NCBI GenBank assembly: GCA_963720775.1
Contig: CAVRGR010000002.1
Location: forward strand, 310,001-374,000
Source of the DNA: JAENVT01 sp963720775
GTDB taxonomy: Bacteria; Actinomycetota; Acidimicrobiia; Acidimicrobiales; Ilumatobacteraceae
Direction: 5' to 3'
DNA length: 64,000 nt
Below the pieces are notes generated by a model that was not told where the DNA came from, did not search any database, and saw only the letters and a program-made list of their open reading frames with translations. The translations under genes were made by a program, and so were the position numbers. This document shows positions 51,293 to 60,124 of the stretch, piece after piece; within the stretch, counting starts at the first letter, position 1, and each line of letters begins with the position of its first letter.

Positions 51293-52012
51293 ATGGCGAC
51301 GGTTCTGCAGATCAGCGATACGCACTTTCGAGCAGAACCCCACACGCCGGTCGACCGGGATCCGGATTCGTCGTTGAAGCAATCGCTCGCGCCGGTTCTG
51401 GGTGTCGCTCCGGATCTCGTGCTGCTCACCGGTGATCTCACCGACGACGGCTCGGTCGAGGCGATGAGCCGCCTGCGGGAGGTGGTGGATGGGTTCGCCG
51501 CACCCATCCTCGCGGTGGCCGGCAACCACGACATCGTCGACAACGTGCACGCCGTGTTCGGTACGCCCGCCGCGGCCGAGGTCGGCGCCTGGCGAGTGGT
51601 CGCGGTCGAAACGGTGATACCCGGCCACGAGCACGGTGCCGTCGATGTCGGGGATCTGATCCGGCGCCTCGATGCGGTCGACGATCGACCGACCGTCATC
51701 GCGCTCCATCACCCACCACGTTCGACGAGCACCCATCCGTGGTTCCGTTTGATCGGTGCCGACGAACTGCTCGTCGAGGTGCGGCGACGCCCGAACGTGC
51801 GCGCCATCGTCAGCGGGCACCTGCACGAAGCCTTTCGACTTCACGACGGTGAGCTCGAGCTCTGCGGGGCACCGTCGACGTACTACGCAATCGAGCACTT
51901 CGGCGATGGCTACCGACTGGTGGACGACGGCATCGTCGGCACCCAGGTGCTCACCTTGGGCGACGACGGCTCATTTTCGTGTGACCCAGTCGATCGTTCG
52001 TTAGGGTGCTGA
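51293..52012 (+). CDS. Metallophosphoesterase, CpdA-like
   Basis: 239-residue calcineurin-like phosphoesterase with the full metal set: DTH in QISDTHFR, GDLTDDG, GNHD, the His of IALHHPP, and GHLHE. Closest in layout to class III cyclic-nucleotide phosphodiesterases; substrate not established. It lies between mpa and dop, 6 bases after mpa, in a place where no such gene is expected in the standard proteasome locus. The dop -10 element lies in its last codons. Confidence 0.86.
   Translation: MATVLQISDTHFRAEPHTPVDRDPDSSLKQSLAPVLGVAPDLVLLTGDLTDDGSVEAMSRLREVVDGFAAPILAVAGNHDIVDNVHAVFGTPAAAEVGAWRVVAVETVIPGHEHGAVDVGDLIRRLDAVDDRPTVIALHHPPRSTSTHPWFRLIGADELLVEVRRRPNVRAIVSGHLHEAFRLHDGELELCGAPSTYYAIEHFGDGYRLVDDGIVGTQVLTLGDDGSFSCDPVDRSLGC
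52002..52007 (+). promoter_or_regulatory. -10 element, leaderless promoter of dop
   Basis: TAGGGT, inside the end of the phosphoesterase gene, lies 6 bases before ATG 52014. Confidence 0.55.
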
Positions 52013-52013
52013 C

Positions 52014-53498
52014 ATGGCAATCCCAAAGGTCTGCGGGATCGAGACCGAGTACGGAATCATGGTGCGCGGCGCCGACAGCAACCCTGTCACCGCGTCATCA
52101 CTGCTGATCAACGCCTACCTCGCTGTCAACTACCGCAAGGTCGGTTGGGACTTCGAGGACGAGCATCCCGGTCACGACGCGCGCGGTTTCGCCGTCGACG
52201 ATCTCCTGGCGCCCGACATCGAGACGAACCTCGTCAACTCGGTGCTCACCAACGGGGCCCGCTACTACGTCGACCACGCTCACCCCGAGATCAGCACGCC
52301 CGAGTGCCTCACAGCGCAAGAAGTCGTCCGTTACGACCGCGCCGCCGAGGAGATCATCCGCGAGAGCATGGCCGCGGCGGCCGGCCACCTACCCGAGGGT
52401 GCCGAGATCCTCTGCCACAAGAACAACTCCGACGGCAAGGGCAACAGCTACGGCTGCCACGAGAACTATCTACTGGCCCGTGCCGTACCGTTCGGGCGAA
52501 TCGTCTCTCAAGTCACCCCGCACTTCGTCACCCGCCAGATCGTCATCGGCGCAGGAAAGGTCGGCTGCGAGGTGCCCGGCATGTCGGCCGACGACGTGCC
52601 CTTCCAGATCAGCCAGCGCGCCGATTTCTTCGAAGAGGAAGTCGGTCTGGAGACCACGTTGAAGCGCCCGATCGTCAACACGCGTGACGAACCGCACTGC
52701 GACGCCAGCAAGTACCGCCGCCTTCACGTGATCGTCGGCGATGCCAACATGAGCGAGGTGGCGACGTACCTCAAGGTCGGTGCTACCGCCATCGTCCTGG
52801 CGATGATCGAAGACGATGCACTCGGTGACGACTGGTTGCTGGCCAATCCGGTCGCGGCGATTCGTCAGGTCAGCCACGACCCGTCGCTGCAACGAACCAT
52901 CCTGTTGCGCAACGGGCGGCGCGCCACAGCACTCGAGGTGCAGTGGGGGATGCTCGAACGGTCCCGCAAGTACGAACGTTCGCATGGGCTCACCGCAGTC
53001 GGCGAAGCTGTCGGCGCCGACGTGCTGACCCGCTGGGAGGCGGTGCTGGCAGGTCTCGAAACCGATCGCTCGACGGTGGCCGATGTCGTCGACTGGGTCG
53101 CCAAGATGCGCCTCATCCAGGGTTACGCCGAGCGGCACGACCTGAGCGTCACCGACGCCCGGCTCAAGGCGCTCGATCTCCAGTACCACGACCTTCGGGC
53201 CGACAAGTGCCTGGCCCGCCGCGTCGGGCTGCAGACGATGATCCCCGACGACGACGTCGACACGGCCAAGACCGAGCCGCCGACCACGACTCGCGCGTAC
53301 TTCCGAGGCCGCTGCCTGGCCAAGTGGCCGGGCGACATCGTTGCCGCCAACTGGGACAGCCTCGTGTTCGACATCGGTCGGGATCCCCTTCGGCGGGTGC
53401 CGATGATGGAACCATTGCGTGGTACGGCCGAACATGTCGCTAGGTTGATCGACGAGAGCAACACCCCTGCCGAGCTGCTCGCTCGACTAGGGGCATAG
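52014..53498 (+). CDS. dop: Deamidase/depupylase of Pup, Dop
   Basis: 494-residue enzyme of the glutamine-synthetase/gamma-glutamyl-cysteine-ligase fold. The Dop-type N-terminus PKVCGIETEYGIMVRGADSN, FVTRQIVIGAGKVG and RPIVNTRDEPHCDASKYRRL are characteristic and separate it from PafA. It converts the C-terminal Gln of Pup to Glu and can remove Pup from substrates. Pup here ends in Gln, so Dop is needed. pup follows after 19 bases. Confidence 0.96.
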   Translation: MAIPKVCGIETEYGIMVRGADSNPVTASSLLINAYLAVNYRKVGWDFEDEHPGHDARGFAVDDLLAPDIETNLVNSVLTNGARYYVDHAHPEISTPECLTAQEVVRYDRAAEEIIRESMAAAAGHLPEGAEILCHKNNSDGKGNSYGCHENYLLARAVPFGRIVSQVTPHFVTRQIVIGAGKVGCEVPGMSADDVPFQISQRADFFEEEVGLETTLKRPIVNTRDEPHCDASKYRRLHVIVGDANMSEVATYLKVGATAIVLAMIEDDALGDDWLLANPVAAIRQVSHDPSLQRTILLRNGRRATALEVQWGMLERSRKYERSHGLTAVGEAVGADVLTRWEAVLAGLETDRSTVADVVDWVAKMRLIQGYAERHDLSVTDARLKALDLQYHDLRADKCLARRVGLQTMIPDDDVDTAKTEPPTTTRAYFRGRCLAKWPGDIVAANWDSLVFDIGRDPLRRVPMMEPLRGTAEHVARLIDESNTPAELLARLGA

Positions 53499-53501
53499 GG
53501 T
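53496..53501 (+). promoter_or_regulatory. Possible -10 element of pup
   Basis: TAGGGT overlaps the dop stop and would start a transcript about 10 bases before pup. A good ribosome site (GGAGGA) is also present, so this gene could use either route. Confidence 0.4.
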
Positions 53502-53517
53502 TCCTGCGGAGGACACC

Positions 53518-53712
53518 ATGGCTGAACGTACCCAGAAACAAAAACCAGTGCCGGCTCGCACTGAGGAGACGGTCGAGGAAGCACCTGCCACCAGCGCGTC
53601 CGGTGACAAGTTGAAGGCCGAGCTCGACGACCTGCTCGACGAGATCGACGGCGTGCTCGAAACGAATGCGGAAGACTTCGTCAAGTCCTACGTGCAAAAG
53701 GGTGGCCAGTAA
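53518..53712 (+). CDS. pup: Prokaryotic ubiquitin-like protein Pup
   Basis: 64-residue disordered modifier. The N-terminal half is polar and flexible, the C-terminal part carries the Mpa-binding helix (KAELDDLLDEIDGVLETNAEDFV) and the protein ends in GGQ. The terminal Gln must be deamidated by Dop before PafA links it to substrate lysines. GGAGGACACC directly precedes the ATG. Order dop-pup-prcB-prcA is the conserved one. Confidence 0.98.
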   Translation: MAERTQKQKPVPARTEETVEEAPATSASGDKLKAELDDLLDEIDGVLETNAEDFVKSYVQKGGQ

Positions 53713-53717
53713 CCACC

Positions 53718-54497
53718 ATGGCGATGCCGTTCTTCACGCCGGGAGACGATCCCGGCTCGAACTTCCCTGAACTGCTGCGCCGAACCGGGCTCACATCCGA
53801 TGTCGTCAACGTGGGCGAGCTGCTGGTGCCGCACGCCACGACGTGCGTGGCCATGCGCTTCGTCGACGGTGTGGTGATGGCCGGCGACCGCCGCGCCACG
53901 AGCGGCAACCTCATCAGCCATCGCGGCATGGAGAAGGTGGTGCAGGCCGACTACTTCAGCGGCGTCGCCATCGCCGGCGCGGCAGGTCCGGCAATGGAGA
54001 TGATCAAGCTGTTCCAGTTGCAGCTCGAGCACTACGAGAAGGTCGAAGGCTCGTTCCTGAGCCTCGAAGGCAAGGCCAACCAGTTGTCGATGATGGTGCG
54101 CGGCAACCTGCCGGCGGCCATGCAGGGGATGGTCGTCGTTCCGATCTTCGCCGGGTACGACGTGCGACGGCGCACCGGTCGTCTGTTCACCTACGACGTC
54201 ACCGGTGGCCGGTACGAAGAGCAGGACTACGTGGCCACCGGGTCGGGCAGCCTCCACGCCGGCACGGTCATCAAGATCGGCTACAAGGAATCGATGAGCA
54301 CCGACGAGGCCGTGGCGCTGGCGTGCAAAGGTCTCTGGGAAGCGGCCGACGCCGATTCGGCCACCGGTGGTCCCGACGCGCTGCGCGGCATCTATCCGAT
54401 CGTGGCCACCATCACCGATCAGGGGTGGTCGCGGGTCAACGACGATCACCTGGCCACCGTGTTCGAAGAGATTGCCTCGGAGGTGAGAGCACGATGA
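53718..54497 (+). CDS. prcB: 20S proteasome beta subunit PrcB
   Basis: 259-residue catalytic subunit. Residues 1-40 are the propeptide; autocleavage before Thr41 (VPHA-TTCVAMRF) exposes the nucleophile, and GDRRATSGNLI and the Lys of GMEKVV complete the active site, with GSGSLHAG later. It forms the inner rings of the core. The stop overlaps the prcA ATG (ATGA), coupling equimolar synthesis. Confidence 0.97.
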   Translation: MAMPFFTPGDDPGSNFPELLRRTGLTSDVVNVGELLVPHATTCVAMRFVDGVVMAGDRRATSGNLISHRGMEKVVQADYFSGVAIAGAAGPAMEMIKLFQLQLEHYEKVEGSFLSLEGKANQLSMMVRGNLPAAMQGMVVVPIFAGYDVRRRTGRLFTYDVTGGRYEEQDYVATGSGSLHAGTVIKIGYKESMSTDEAVALACKGLWEAADADSATGGPDALRGIYPIVATITDQGWSRVNDDHLATVFEEIASEVRAR

Positions 54498-55174
54498 CGA
54501 TGCCGTACTACGTGGCGCCGGAGCAGGTCATGAAGGACCGCGCCGACTACGCCCGCAAAGGCATCGCCCGAGGTCGGGCAATGGTCGCCGTGCACTACGG
54601 CGACGGTGTGGCTCTCGTCGCCGAGAACCCGTCCAACACGTTGCGCAAGATCAGTGAGATCTACGACCGCATCGCCTTCGCCGGTGTCGGCAAGTACAAC
54701 GAGTTCGATCAGCTGCGCGTCGCCGGGGTGCGTGCTGCCGATCTCAAGGGTTATCAGTACTCGCGCGACGACGTCGATGCCCGCGGTCTGGCCAATCAGT
54801 ACGCGCAGATCCTCGGCCAGGTGTTCACTCACGAGATGAAGCCGATGGAGGTCGAGATACTCGTCGCCGAAGTCGGCTACGGCAGCGACGACTATCAGCT
54901 GTTCCACATCCTGTACGACGGCACCGTCATGGACGAGCGACGGTTCAGTGTGCTCGGTGGCGATGCCGAGGCCATTGCCGGGCGCCTCGACGAGTCCTAC
55001 AGCGAAGAGCTCACACTTGCCGCCGCCGTCGCTGCGGGGATGGCAGCGCTTGCCGGAGCAGATCGATCGCTCGAGGCAGACGATCTCGAAGTTGCCACGC
55101 TCGCTCGGTCGAATGGCCGGCGGTGCTTTCGACGGTTGACCGACGCCGAAGTCGGTCAGATCCTGGCAGGCTAG
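54494..55174 (+). CDS. prcA: 20S proteasome alpha subunit PrcA
   Basis: 226-residue alpha subunit forming the outer gating rings. The N-terminal gate and H0 helix are PYYVAPEQVMKDRADYARKG, followed by IARGRAMVAVHYGDGVALVAEN and FAGVGKYNEFDQLRVAGVRAAD. No catalytic Thr, as expected. The C-terminal tail is short. pxpA starts 5 bases after the stop, so the foreign pxp genes sit in the same transcription unit. Confidence 0.96.
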   Translation: MTMPYYVAPEQVMKDRADYARKGIARGRAMVAVHYGDGVALVAENPSNTLRKISEIYDRIAFAGVGKYNEFDQLRVAGVRAADLKGYQYSRDDVDARGLANQYAQILGQVFTHEMKPMEVEILVAEVGYGSDDYQLFHILYDGTVMDERRFSVLGGDAEAIAGRLDESYSEELTLAAAVAAGMAALAGADRSLEADDLEVATLARSNGRRCFRRLTDAEVGQILAG

Positions 55175-55179
55175 TTCGC

Positions 55180-55911
55180 ATGGCACGCTACGTCGATCTG
55201 AACAGCGATGTCGGCGAAGGCTTCGGGGCGTGGGCCGGCGGCCCCGACCGGGAGTTGATGGCGATCATCACGTCGGCCAACATCGCCTGCGGGTTCCACG
55301 CCGGCGACCCGTCGATCATCCGTCGCACCTGTGAGATGGCCGTCGAGAACGACGTCGCGATCGGCGCTCACGTCAGCTATCCAGATCTCGCCGGCTTCGG
55401 TCGCCGCTTCATCGACATGAAGCCCGACGAGCTGGCCGATGCGGTCGTCTATCAACTCGGAGCGCTCGACGGTTGCGCCCGCACCGCCGGCTCGGCCATC
55501 ACCTATGTCAAGCCTCACGGGGCGTTGTACAACACCATCGTTCGTCACGAAGCACAGGCGCACGCGGTCGCCGGCGCCATCCGTGTCTTCGACGCCACGC
55601 TGCCGTTGCTCGGCCTGCCGGGTACCAACAGCGCCATCGAACACGCCGCCGCCGAGCATGGCCTCAAGTTCTGCTTCGAGGGTTTCGCCGACCGTGGTTA
55701 CACCGCAGAAGGCACGTTGATCCCGCGCGGTCAGCCTGGGGCGCTGTTGACCGACGGCGAGTCGGCCGCCAACCAGGCGATCGATCTCGCCAATCGCGGC
55801 ATCGCCTCGATCTGCCTGCACAGTGACACGCCTGGTGCAGCCGACCTCGCTCCAGCGGTGGCCGCCGGCCTGATCTCGGAAGGGTTCGAGCTCCGGGCCT
55901 TCACCCGATGA
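55180..55911 (+). CDS. pxpA: 5-oxoprolinase subunit PxpA (LamB/YcsF family)
   Basis: 243-residue LamB/YcsF protein: DLNSDVGEGFGAWAGG, SANIACGFHAGDPSIIRRTCE, GAHVSYPDLAGFGRR and YVKPHGALYN are near-universal family blocks. With PxpB and PxpC it forms the ATP-dependent 5-oxoprolinase that opens pyroglutamate to glutamate. It starts 5 bases after prcA, an unusual location, and overlaps pxpB (ATGA). Confidence 0.95.
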   Translation: MARYVDLNSDVGEGFGAWAGGPDRELMAIITSANIACGFHAGDPSIIRRTCEMAVENDVAIGAHVSYPDLAGFGRRFIDMKPDELADAVVYQLGALDGCARTAGSAITYVKPHGALYNTIVRHEAQAHAVAGAIRVFDATLPLLGLPGTNSAIEHAAAEHGLKFCFEGFADRGYTAEGTLIPRGQPGALLTDGESAANQAIDLANRGIASICLHSDTPGAADLAPAVAAGLISEGFELRAFTR

Positions 55912-56504
55912 GACTCCTGCCCTACGGCCCGCGGGCAGTCCTGGCAGAGTACGACTCGTTGGCGGAAGTCATGGCAGTCAGCGACGCCCTGCGCGCCGCC
56001 GACCTGCCAGGCGTCGACGATGTCGTGCCCGCGGCGCGCACCGTGCTGGTGCACCACGAGAAGGTCGACCGCGCCGCGCTGGAGAGGTTGCTGGTGCCGT
56101 CGACCGCCGCTCCGCAGGCCACCGGGCCGATCGTCGAGATTCCAGTCGTGTACGACGGTGTCGATCTCGGAGATGTTGCCGCAGCAACTGGTATGCCGAT
56201 CGACCAGGTCATCGAGATGCACTCATCGGTCGTCTACTCGGCAGCGTTCCTCGGCTTCACTCCCGGTTGGGCCTACCTCGTCGGCCTACCGCAGCCGCTG
56301 CACCTGCCGCGTCGCCTGACACCGCGCACCGCGGTGCCGGCAGGATCGGTGGCCATCGCCAGCGAGTTCAGCGGCGTGTACCCGACGACCAGCCCGGGAG
56401 GCTGGAACCTGCTCGGCCACACGACGACCACGATGTTCGACGCGTCGCGCCACAAGCCCGCGCTGGTCGTCGCCGGTGACCGCGTTCGATTCGTACCGGA
56501 ATGA
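55908..56504 (+). CDS. pxpB: 5-oxoprolinase subunit PxpB (KipI-like)
   Basis: 198-residue carboxyltransferase-domain protein of the KipI/PxpB type: LPYGPRAVLAEYDS at the start, IPVVYDGVDLGDVAAATGM, and FLGFTPGWAYLVGLP with PRRLTPRTAVPAGSVAIA. In complex with PxpC it forms the cyclophilin-like heterodimer of 5-oxoprolinase. ATG overlaps pxpA; its stop overlaps the pxpC ATG. Confidence 0.94.
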   Translation: MRLLPYGPRAVLAEYDSLAEVMAVSDALRAADLPGVDDVVPAARTVLVHHEKVDRAALERLLVPSTAAPQATGPIVEIPVVYDGVDLGDVAAATGMPIDQVIEMHSSVVYSAAFLGFTPGWAYLVGLPQPLHLPRRLTPRTAVPAGSVAIASEFSGVYPTTSPGGWNLLGHTTTTMFDASRHKPALVVAGDRVRFVPE

Positions 56505-57346
56505 TCGAGGTCATCAACCAGGGCATCGGGACTTCGTTCCAAGATCTCGGTCGCCCGGGCTACAAGCATCTCGGTGTTGGATGCAGCGGCGCCGCCGATC
56601 GCCCTTCGCACATGCTGGCCAACCGACTCGTCGGCAACCCCGAGTCCGCGGCCACGATCGAGACCTGTGGTGGGTTGTCCATTCGCTTGCTCGACCACGC
56701 CGTGGTCGTTGTCACGGGTGCTCGCGGAGCGCTCGAGGTTCGCCACGGTCCGCCGATCGCCGTGAACGGTGTGGCCCACCTGCCGTCCGGGTCGGAGATC
56801 ATCGTTCGCCCACCCGACGACGGCGTGCGCTACTACGTCGCTGTCCGTGGCGGGTTCGAGGTGGAACCCGTATTGGGCTCGCGCAGCTTCGACACGCTGG
56901 CCGGCATCGGGCCGCGTTTGGCCAGCGGGGATCGAATCACAATCGGCGGAGATCCGCTCACGCCCATGGTCGCCGACTTCGTCAGCATTCACCCGTGGAC
57001 CACTCACATCGACGTCTTCGAGGGACCGCGTCGCGACTGGTTCACCGACGAGGCGTGGGTGTCGCTCACCAGCGTCGGATACGTCGTCACCCCGACCGGA
57101 AACCGGGTCGGGGCCAGGCTCAACGGCCCCGCGCTGGAACGCCGGCAGCCGCGCGAGCTGCCCAGTGAGGGGCTCGTCGAGGGGGCGATCCAGGTGCCCC
57201 CCGACGGGCAGCCGATCGTGATGCTCGCCGACTATCCGGTCACCGGTGGATATCCGGTGATCGCAGTGGTGGCCCCGTCGCACTTGCCGTCGGTCGCCCA
57301 GGCCCGCCCCGGGACAACGTTGCGATTTCGACACAGCGCCGGATAG
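56501..57346 (+). CDS. pxpC: 5-oxoprolinase subunit PxpC (KipA-like)
   Basis: 281-residue partner of PxpB: GIGTSFQDLGRPGYKHLGVGCSGAAD at the N-terminus, VRGGFEVEPVLGSRSFDTLAGIG in the middle, and ADYPVTGGYPVIAVV near the end are characteristic of the KipA/PxpC carboxyltransferase domain. ATG overlaps the pxpB stop. pafA follows 37 bases later from its own -10 element. Confidence 0.94.
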   Translation: MIEVINQGIGTSFQDLGRPGYKHLGVGCSGAADRPSHMLANRLVGNPESAATIETCGGLSIRLLDHAVVVVTGARGALEVRHGPPIAVNGVAHLPSGSEIIVRPPDDGVRYYVAVRGGFEVEPVLGSRSFDTLAGIGPRLASGDRITIGGDPLTPMVADFVSIHPWTTHIDVFEGPRRDWFTDEAWVSLTSVGYVVTPTGNRVGARLNGPALERRQPRELPSEGLVEGAIQVPPDGQPIVMLADYPVTGGYPVIAVVAPSHLPSVAQARPGTTLRFRHSAG

Positions 57347-57371
57347 AAGAGCAATCCGCATCGCACTGCGC

Positions 57372-57377
57372 TACGTT
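57372..57377 (+). promoter_or_regulatory. -10 element, leaderless promoter of pafA
   Basis: TACGTT lies 6 bases before ATG 57384, making pafA independent of the pxp genes. Confidence 0.6.
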
Positions 57378-57383
57378 GCCCAC

Positions 57384-58742
57384 ATGGAGCGCCGCATCTA
57401 CGGCCTCGAGAACGAATACGGCGTCACTTGTACGTTGCGCGGCCAGCGCAGGCTCAGCCCCGACGAGGTCGCCCGCTACCTGTTCCGCCGCGTCGTTTCC
57501 TGGGGGCGCAGCAGCAACGTCTTCCTCCAGAACGGTGCTCGGCTCTACCTCGACGTCGGTTCTCACCCGGAGTACGCAACCCCGGAATGCGACTCGCTGT
57601 ACGACCTGGTGGTGCACGACAAGGCGGGCGAGCGCATCCTCGAGAGCCTGCTGGTGTCGGCCGAACAGCGGCTGCGCGAGGAAGGCATCCGCGGCACCAT
57701 CTACCTGTTCAAGAACAACACCGATTCGGCCGGCAACAGCTACGGCTGCCACGAGAACTACCTCACGCGGCGCGCCGACGATCTGGGTCACTACGCAGAG
57801 GTCCTCATCCCATTCCTCGTCAGCAGGCAGATCTTCACGGGCAGTGGCAAGGTCCTGCAGACGGCTCGCGGCCCGATGTATTCGCTGGCCCAGCGCGCCG
57901 AGCACATCTGGGAAGGTGTCAGCTCGGCCACCACCCGCAGCCGCCCCATCATCAACACTCGCGACGAGCCGCACGCCGACGCCGAGCGCTACCGCCGGCT
58001 GCACGTGATCGTCGGCGATTCGAACATGAGCGAATACACGACGTTCGTCAAGGTCGGCTCCGCTGCTTGCATGTTGCGAATGCTCGAGGATCAATCCGTC
58101 GTGTTGCGCGACATGACTTTGGAGAACCCGATCCGGGCGATTCGTGACATCAGCCACGACATGACCTGCCGCCGCAAGGTGCGGCTGGCCAACGGTCGTG
58201 AGGTGAGCGCCATCGACATCCAGCGCGAGTACCTCGATCGAGCCCTGCGGTACTCCGATACCAAGGGGTTTCCTCCGCTCGAGCAGCGGGCGCTGGAGAT
58301 GTGGGAACACTGCATCAGCACCATCGAGAACGATCCGTTGAAACTCGATCGCGAGGTCGACTGGGTCATCAAGTACCGGCTGCTCGACGCCTTTCGCACT
58401 CGCCACGACTTGCCGCTCGGCCACGCCAGGGTGCAGTTGCTGGATCTGCAGTACCACGACATCTCCCGTGAGCGCAGCCCGTTCTACAAGCTGCAGGACC
58501 GCGGCATGATCGAGCGGATGTGTGTCGACGCCGACATCGATGCTGCTGTCGACATACCCCCGCAAACCACTCGGGCGAGGCTGCGCGGCGAGTTCATCAA
58601 GCGGGCCAAGGAGAGAAAGCGCGACTACACGGTCGACTGGGTGCACCTCAAGCTGAATGATCAGGCCCAGCGCACCGTGCTGTGCAAAGACCCGTTCAAG
58701 AGCAGGGACGAACGGGTCGAGAAGCTGATCGCCTCCTTATGA
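57384..58742 (+). CDS. pafA: Pup ligase PafA
   Basis: 452-residue Pup-protein ligase, homologous to Dop but with PafA-specific features: RRIYGLENEYGVTCTLRGQ at the ATP site, YLFRRVVSWGRSSNVFLQNG, and TRSRPIINTRDEPHADAERYRRLH. It phosphorylates the C-terminal Glu of Pup and joins it to lysines of target proteins. The start follows a -10 element. It normally lies close to prcBA; here pxpABC separates them. Confidence 0.97.
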   Translation: MERRIYGLENEYGVTCTLRGQRRLSPDEVARYLFRRVVSWGRSSNVFLQNGARLYLDVGSHPEYATPECDSLYDLVVHDKAGERILESLLVSAEQRLREEGIRGTIYLFKNNTDSAGNSYGCHENYLTRRADDLGHYAEVLIPFLVSRQIFTGSGKVLQTARGPMYSLAQRAEHIWEGVSSATTRSRPIINTRDEPHADAERYRRLHVIVGDSNMSEYTTFVKVGSAACMLRMLEDQSVVLRDMTLENPIRAIRDISHDMTCRRKVRLANGREVSAIDIQREYLDRALRYSDTKGFPPLEQRALEMWEHCISTIENDPLKLDREVDWVIKYRLLDAFRTRHDLPLGHARVQLLDLQYHDISRERSPFYKLQDRGMIERMCVDADIDAAVDIPPQTTRARLRGEFIKRAKERKRDYTVDWVHLKLNDQAQRTVLCKDPFKSRDERVEKLIASL

Positions 58743-58771
58743 CCTGCCGCTTCAATGGCTGAACCGCCCGC

Positions 58772-58777
58772 TAGCGT
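58772..58777 (+). promoter_or_regulatory. -10 element, leaderless promoter of lepB
   Basis: TAGCGT lies 7 bases before ATG 58785. This favours 58785 over the upstream ATG 58755. Confidence 0.6.
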
Positions 58778-58784
58778 TGGCTCG

Positions 58785-59438
58785 ATGGCCGATGAGGACA
58801 CATGGGCAACTGTTGTCGATCCAGACCCCGATCCGACGGTCGACGACGAGTACGACGACGTCACCGATCCCGCTTTGTCCGATCCGGTTGCCGACTCCAA
58901 GCACAGGCGGTCTGGCCTCGTCGAGTGGATCGTGGTGGTCGTCGTGGCCATCAGCTCCGCGTTGCTGGTGCGGGCGTACGTCCTTCAGCAGTTCGCCGTC
59001 GAGGGCACCTCGATGCTCACCACCTTGCATCCCAGCGATCGCGTGCTCGTCAACAAGCTCAGCTACCGATTGCACGACCCGCGGCGTGGCGACGTCGTCG
59101 TGCTCAAGCGAATCGAATCAAACGCCCAAGAGCGCGATCTCATCAAGCGTGTTGTGGGCCTCCCCGGCGAAACCATCGAGTACCGCAGCTGCCAGTTGTT
59201 CATCAACGGCTCGTTGATCAACGAGCCGTATCTCGATCCGCAGATCGTTTCATCGAACCGGTGCGGGGCGGATCAACCTGCTGTCAAGGTCCTACCGAAG
59301 CATGTGTTCGTGATGGGCGACAACCGAGGTGGTTCGCTCGACAGCCGCGACAGCAGTGTGGGCCAGGTCGCCTACAGCAACTTGATCGGCCGCGCGTTCG
59401 TGGTGATGTGGCCTTTCGGCGACTGGCAGTGGCTGTAG
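58785..59438 (+). CDS. lepB: Signal peptidase I (first copy)
   Basis: 217-residue type I signal peptidase. An acidic N-terminus precedes one transmembrane helix (LVEWIVVVVVAISSALLVRAYV); the catalytic Ser is in FAVEGTSMLTTL, the Lys in DLIKRVVGLPGE, and the C-terminal box is VFVMGDNRGGSLDSRD. It cleaves exported preproteins on the outer face. ATG 58785 follows a -10 element; ATG 58755 is the alternative. A paralogue follows after 18 bases. Confidence 0.93.
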   Translation: MADEDTWATVVDPDPDPTVDDEYDDVTDPALSDPVADSKHRRSGLVEWIVVVVVAISSALLVRAYVLQQFAVEGTSMLTTLHPSDRVLVNKLSYRLHDPRRGDVVVLKRIESNAQERDLIKRVVGLPGETIEYRSCQLFINGSLINEPYLDPQIVSSNRCGADQPAVKVLPKHVFVMGDNRGGSLDSRDSSVGQVAYSNLIGRAFVVMWPFGDWQWL

Positions 59439-59456
59439 CGCGGCACCGGGTCGCAC

Positions 59457-60124
59457 ATGACCGATGACGAGTGGTGGGATCAGGCGGTTGACCAGTTCGG
59501 GCTGGAGACAACCGTCATGCCCGTGCTCACGGTCGTCCCAGCCGATGAAGAGGCCGATCCGACTGTAAAGGTGGTCCGCCGTCGTCGTCGCCGGCGGGCC
59601 GGCCTCGACTGGTTGATCATCGGCGTCCTGGCGATCGGTTGTGCGACGCTGCTGCGGGTCTTCGTGGTGCAGCAGTTCGCCGTCGATGGGCGATCGATGC
59701 TCGGCACGCTGCATTCGGGCGACCGGGTGATCGTCAACAAGCTGAGCTACGTAGCCCACGATCCGCGCCATGGCGACGTCGTCGTCTTGGAGGACCTCAA
59801 GGCCAGCCTCGATGTGCGCGACCTGATCAAGCGCGTGTGATCGCACTACCCGGCGAGACCGTCGAGTACCGCAACTGCGTGCTTCTCATCAACGGCGCGG
59901 TCGTGGCCGAGCCGTACCTCGATCCGCAGCTCGTCACGGCGGGGCATTGCGGCGACCCGCAATCTCCTGTCGAGGTGGAGCCAGGTCACGTGTTCGTGAT
60001 GGGTGACAACCGGGCCGAGTCACTCGACAGCCGCGCACCGGCCGTCGGGCAGATCGCCTTCGGCAACCTGATCGGGCGCGCCGTCGTCGTGATCTGGCCG
60101 AAGTCAGACTGGCGCTGGCTCTAG
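59457..60124 (+). CDS. Signal peptidase I (second copy, frameshifted)
   Basis: Tandem paralogue of the preceding gene, with the transmembrane helix after RRRRRRRAG, catalytic Ser in FAVDGRSMLGTL, Lys in DLIKRV and box VFVMGDNRAESLDSRA. The frame is broken inside GCGCGTGTGATC at 59832-59842, where a duplicated TG creates a stop (first frame ends 59840). Removing two bases gives 221 residues, continuous with IALPGETVEY. It may be a consensus error or a recent loss of a redundant copy. The stop overlaps the malQ GTG. Confidence 0.82.

Noticed and set aside
49409..51898. Upstream 830 codons of the 911-residue minus-strand frame that contains the ferredoxin
   Set aside because: Only the last 81 residues are a real protein, with a ribosome site at its own ATG; the rest is the complement of mpa.
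52973..52982. CGAACGTTCG in dop as a second LexA box
   Set aside because: It lacks the 4-base spacer of CGAACnnnnGTTCG and lies deep inside a coding region.
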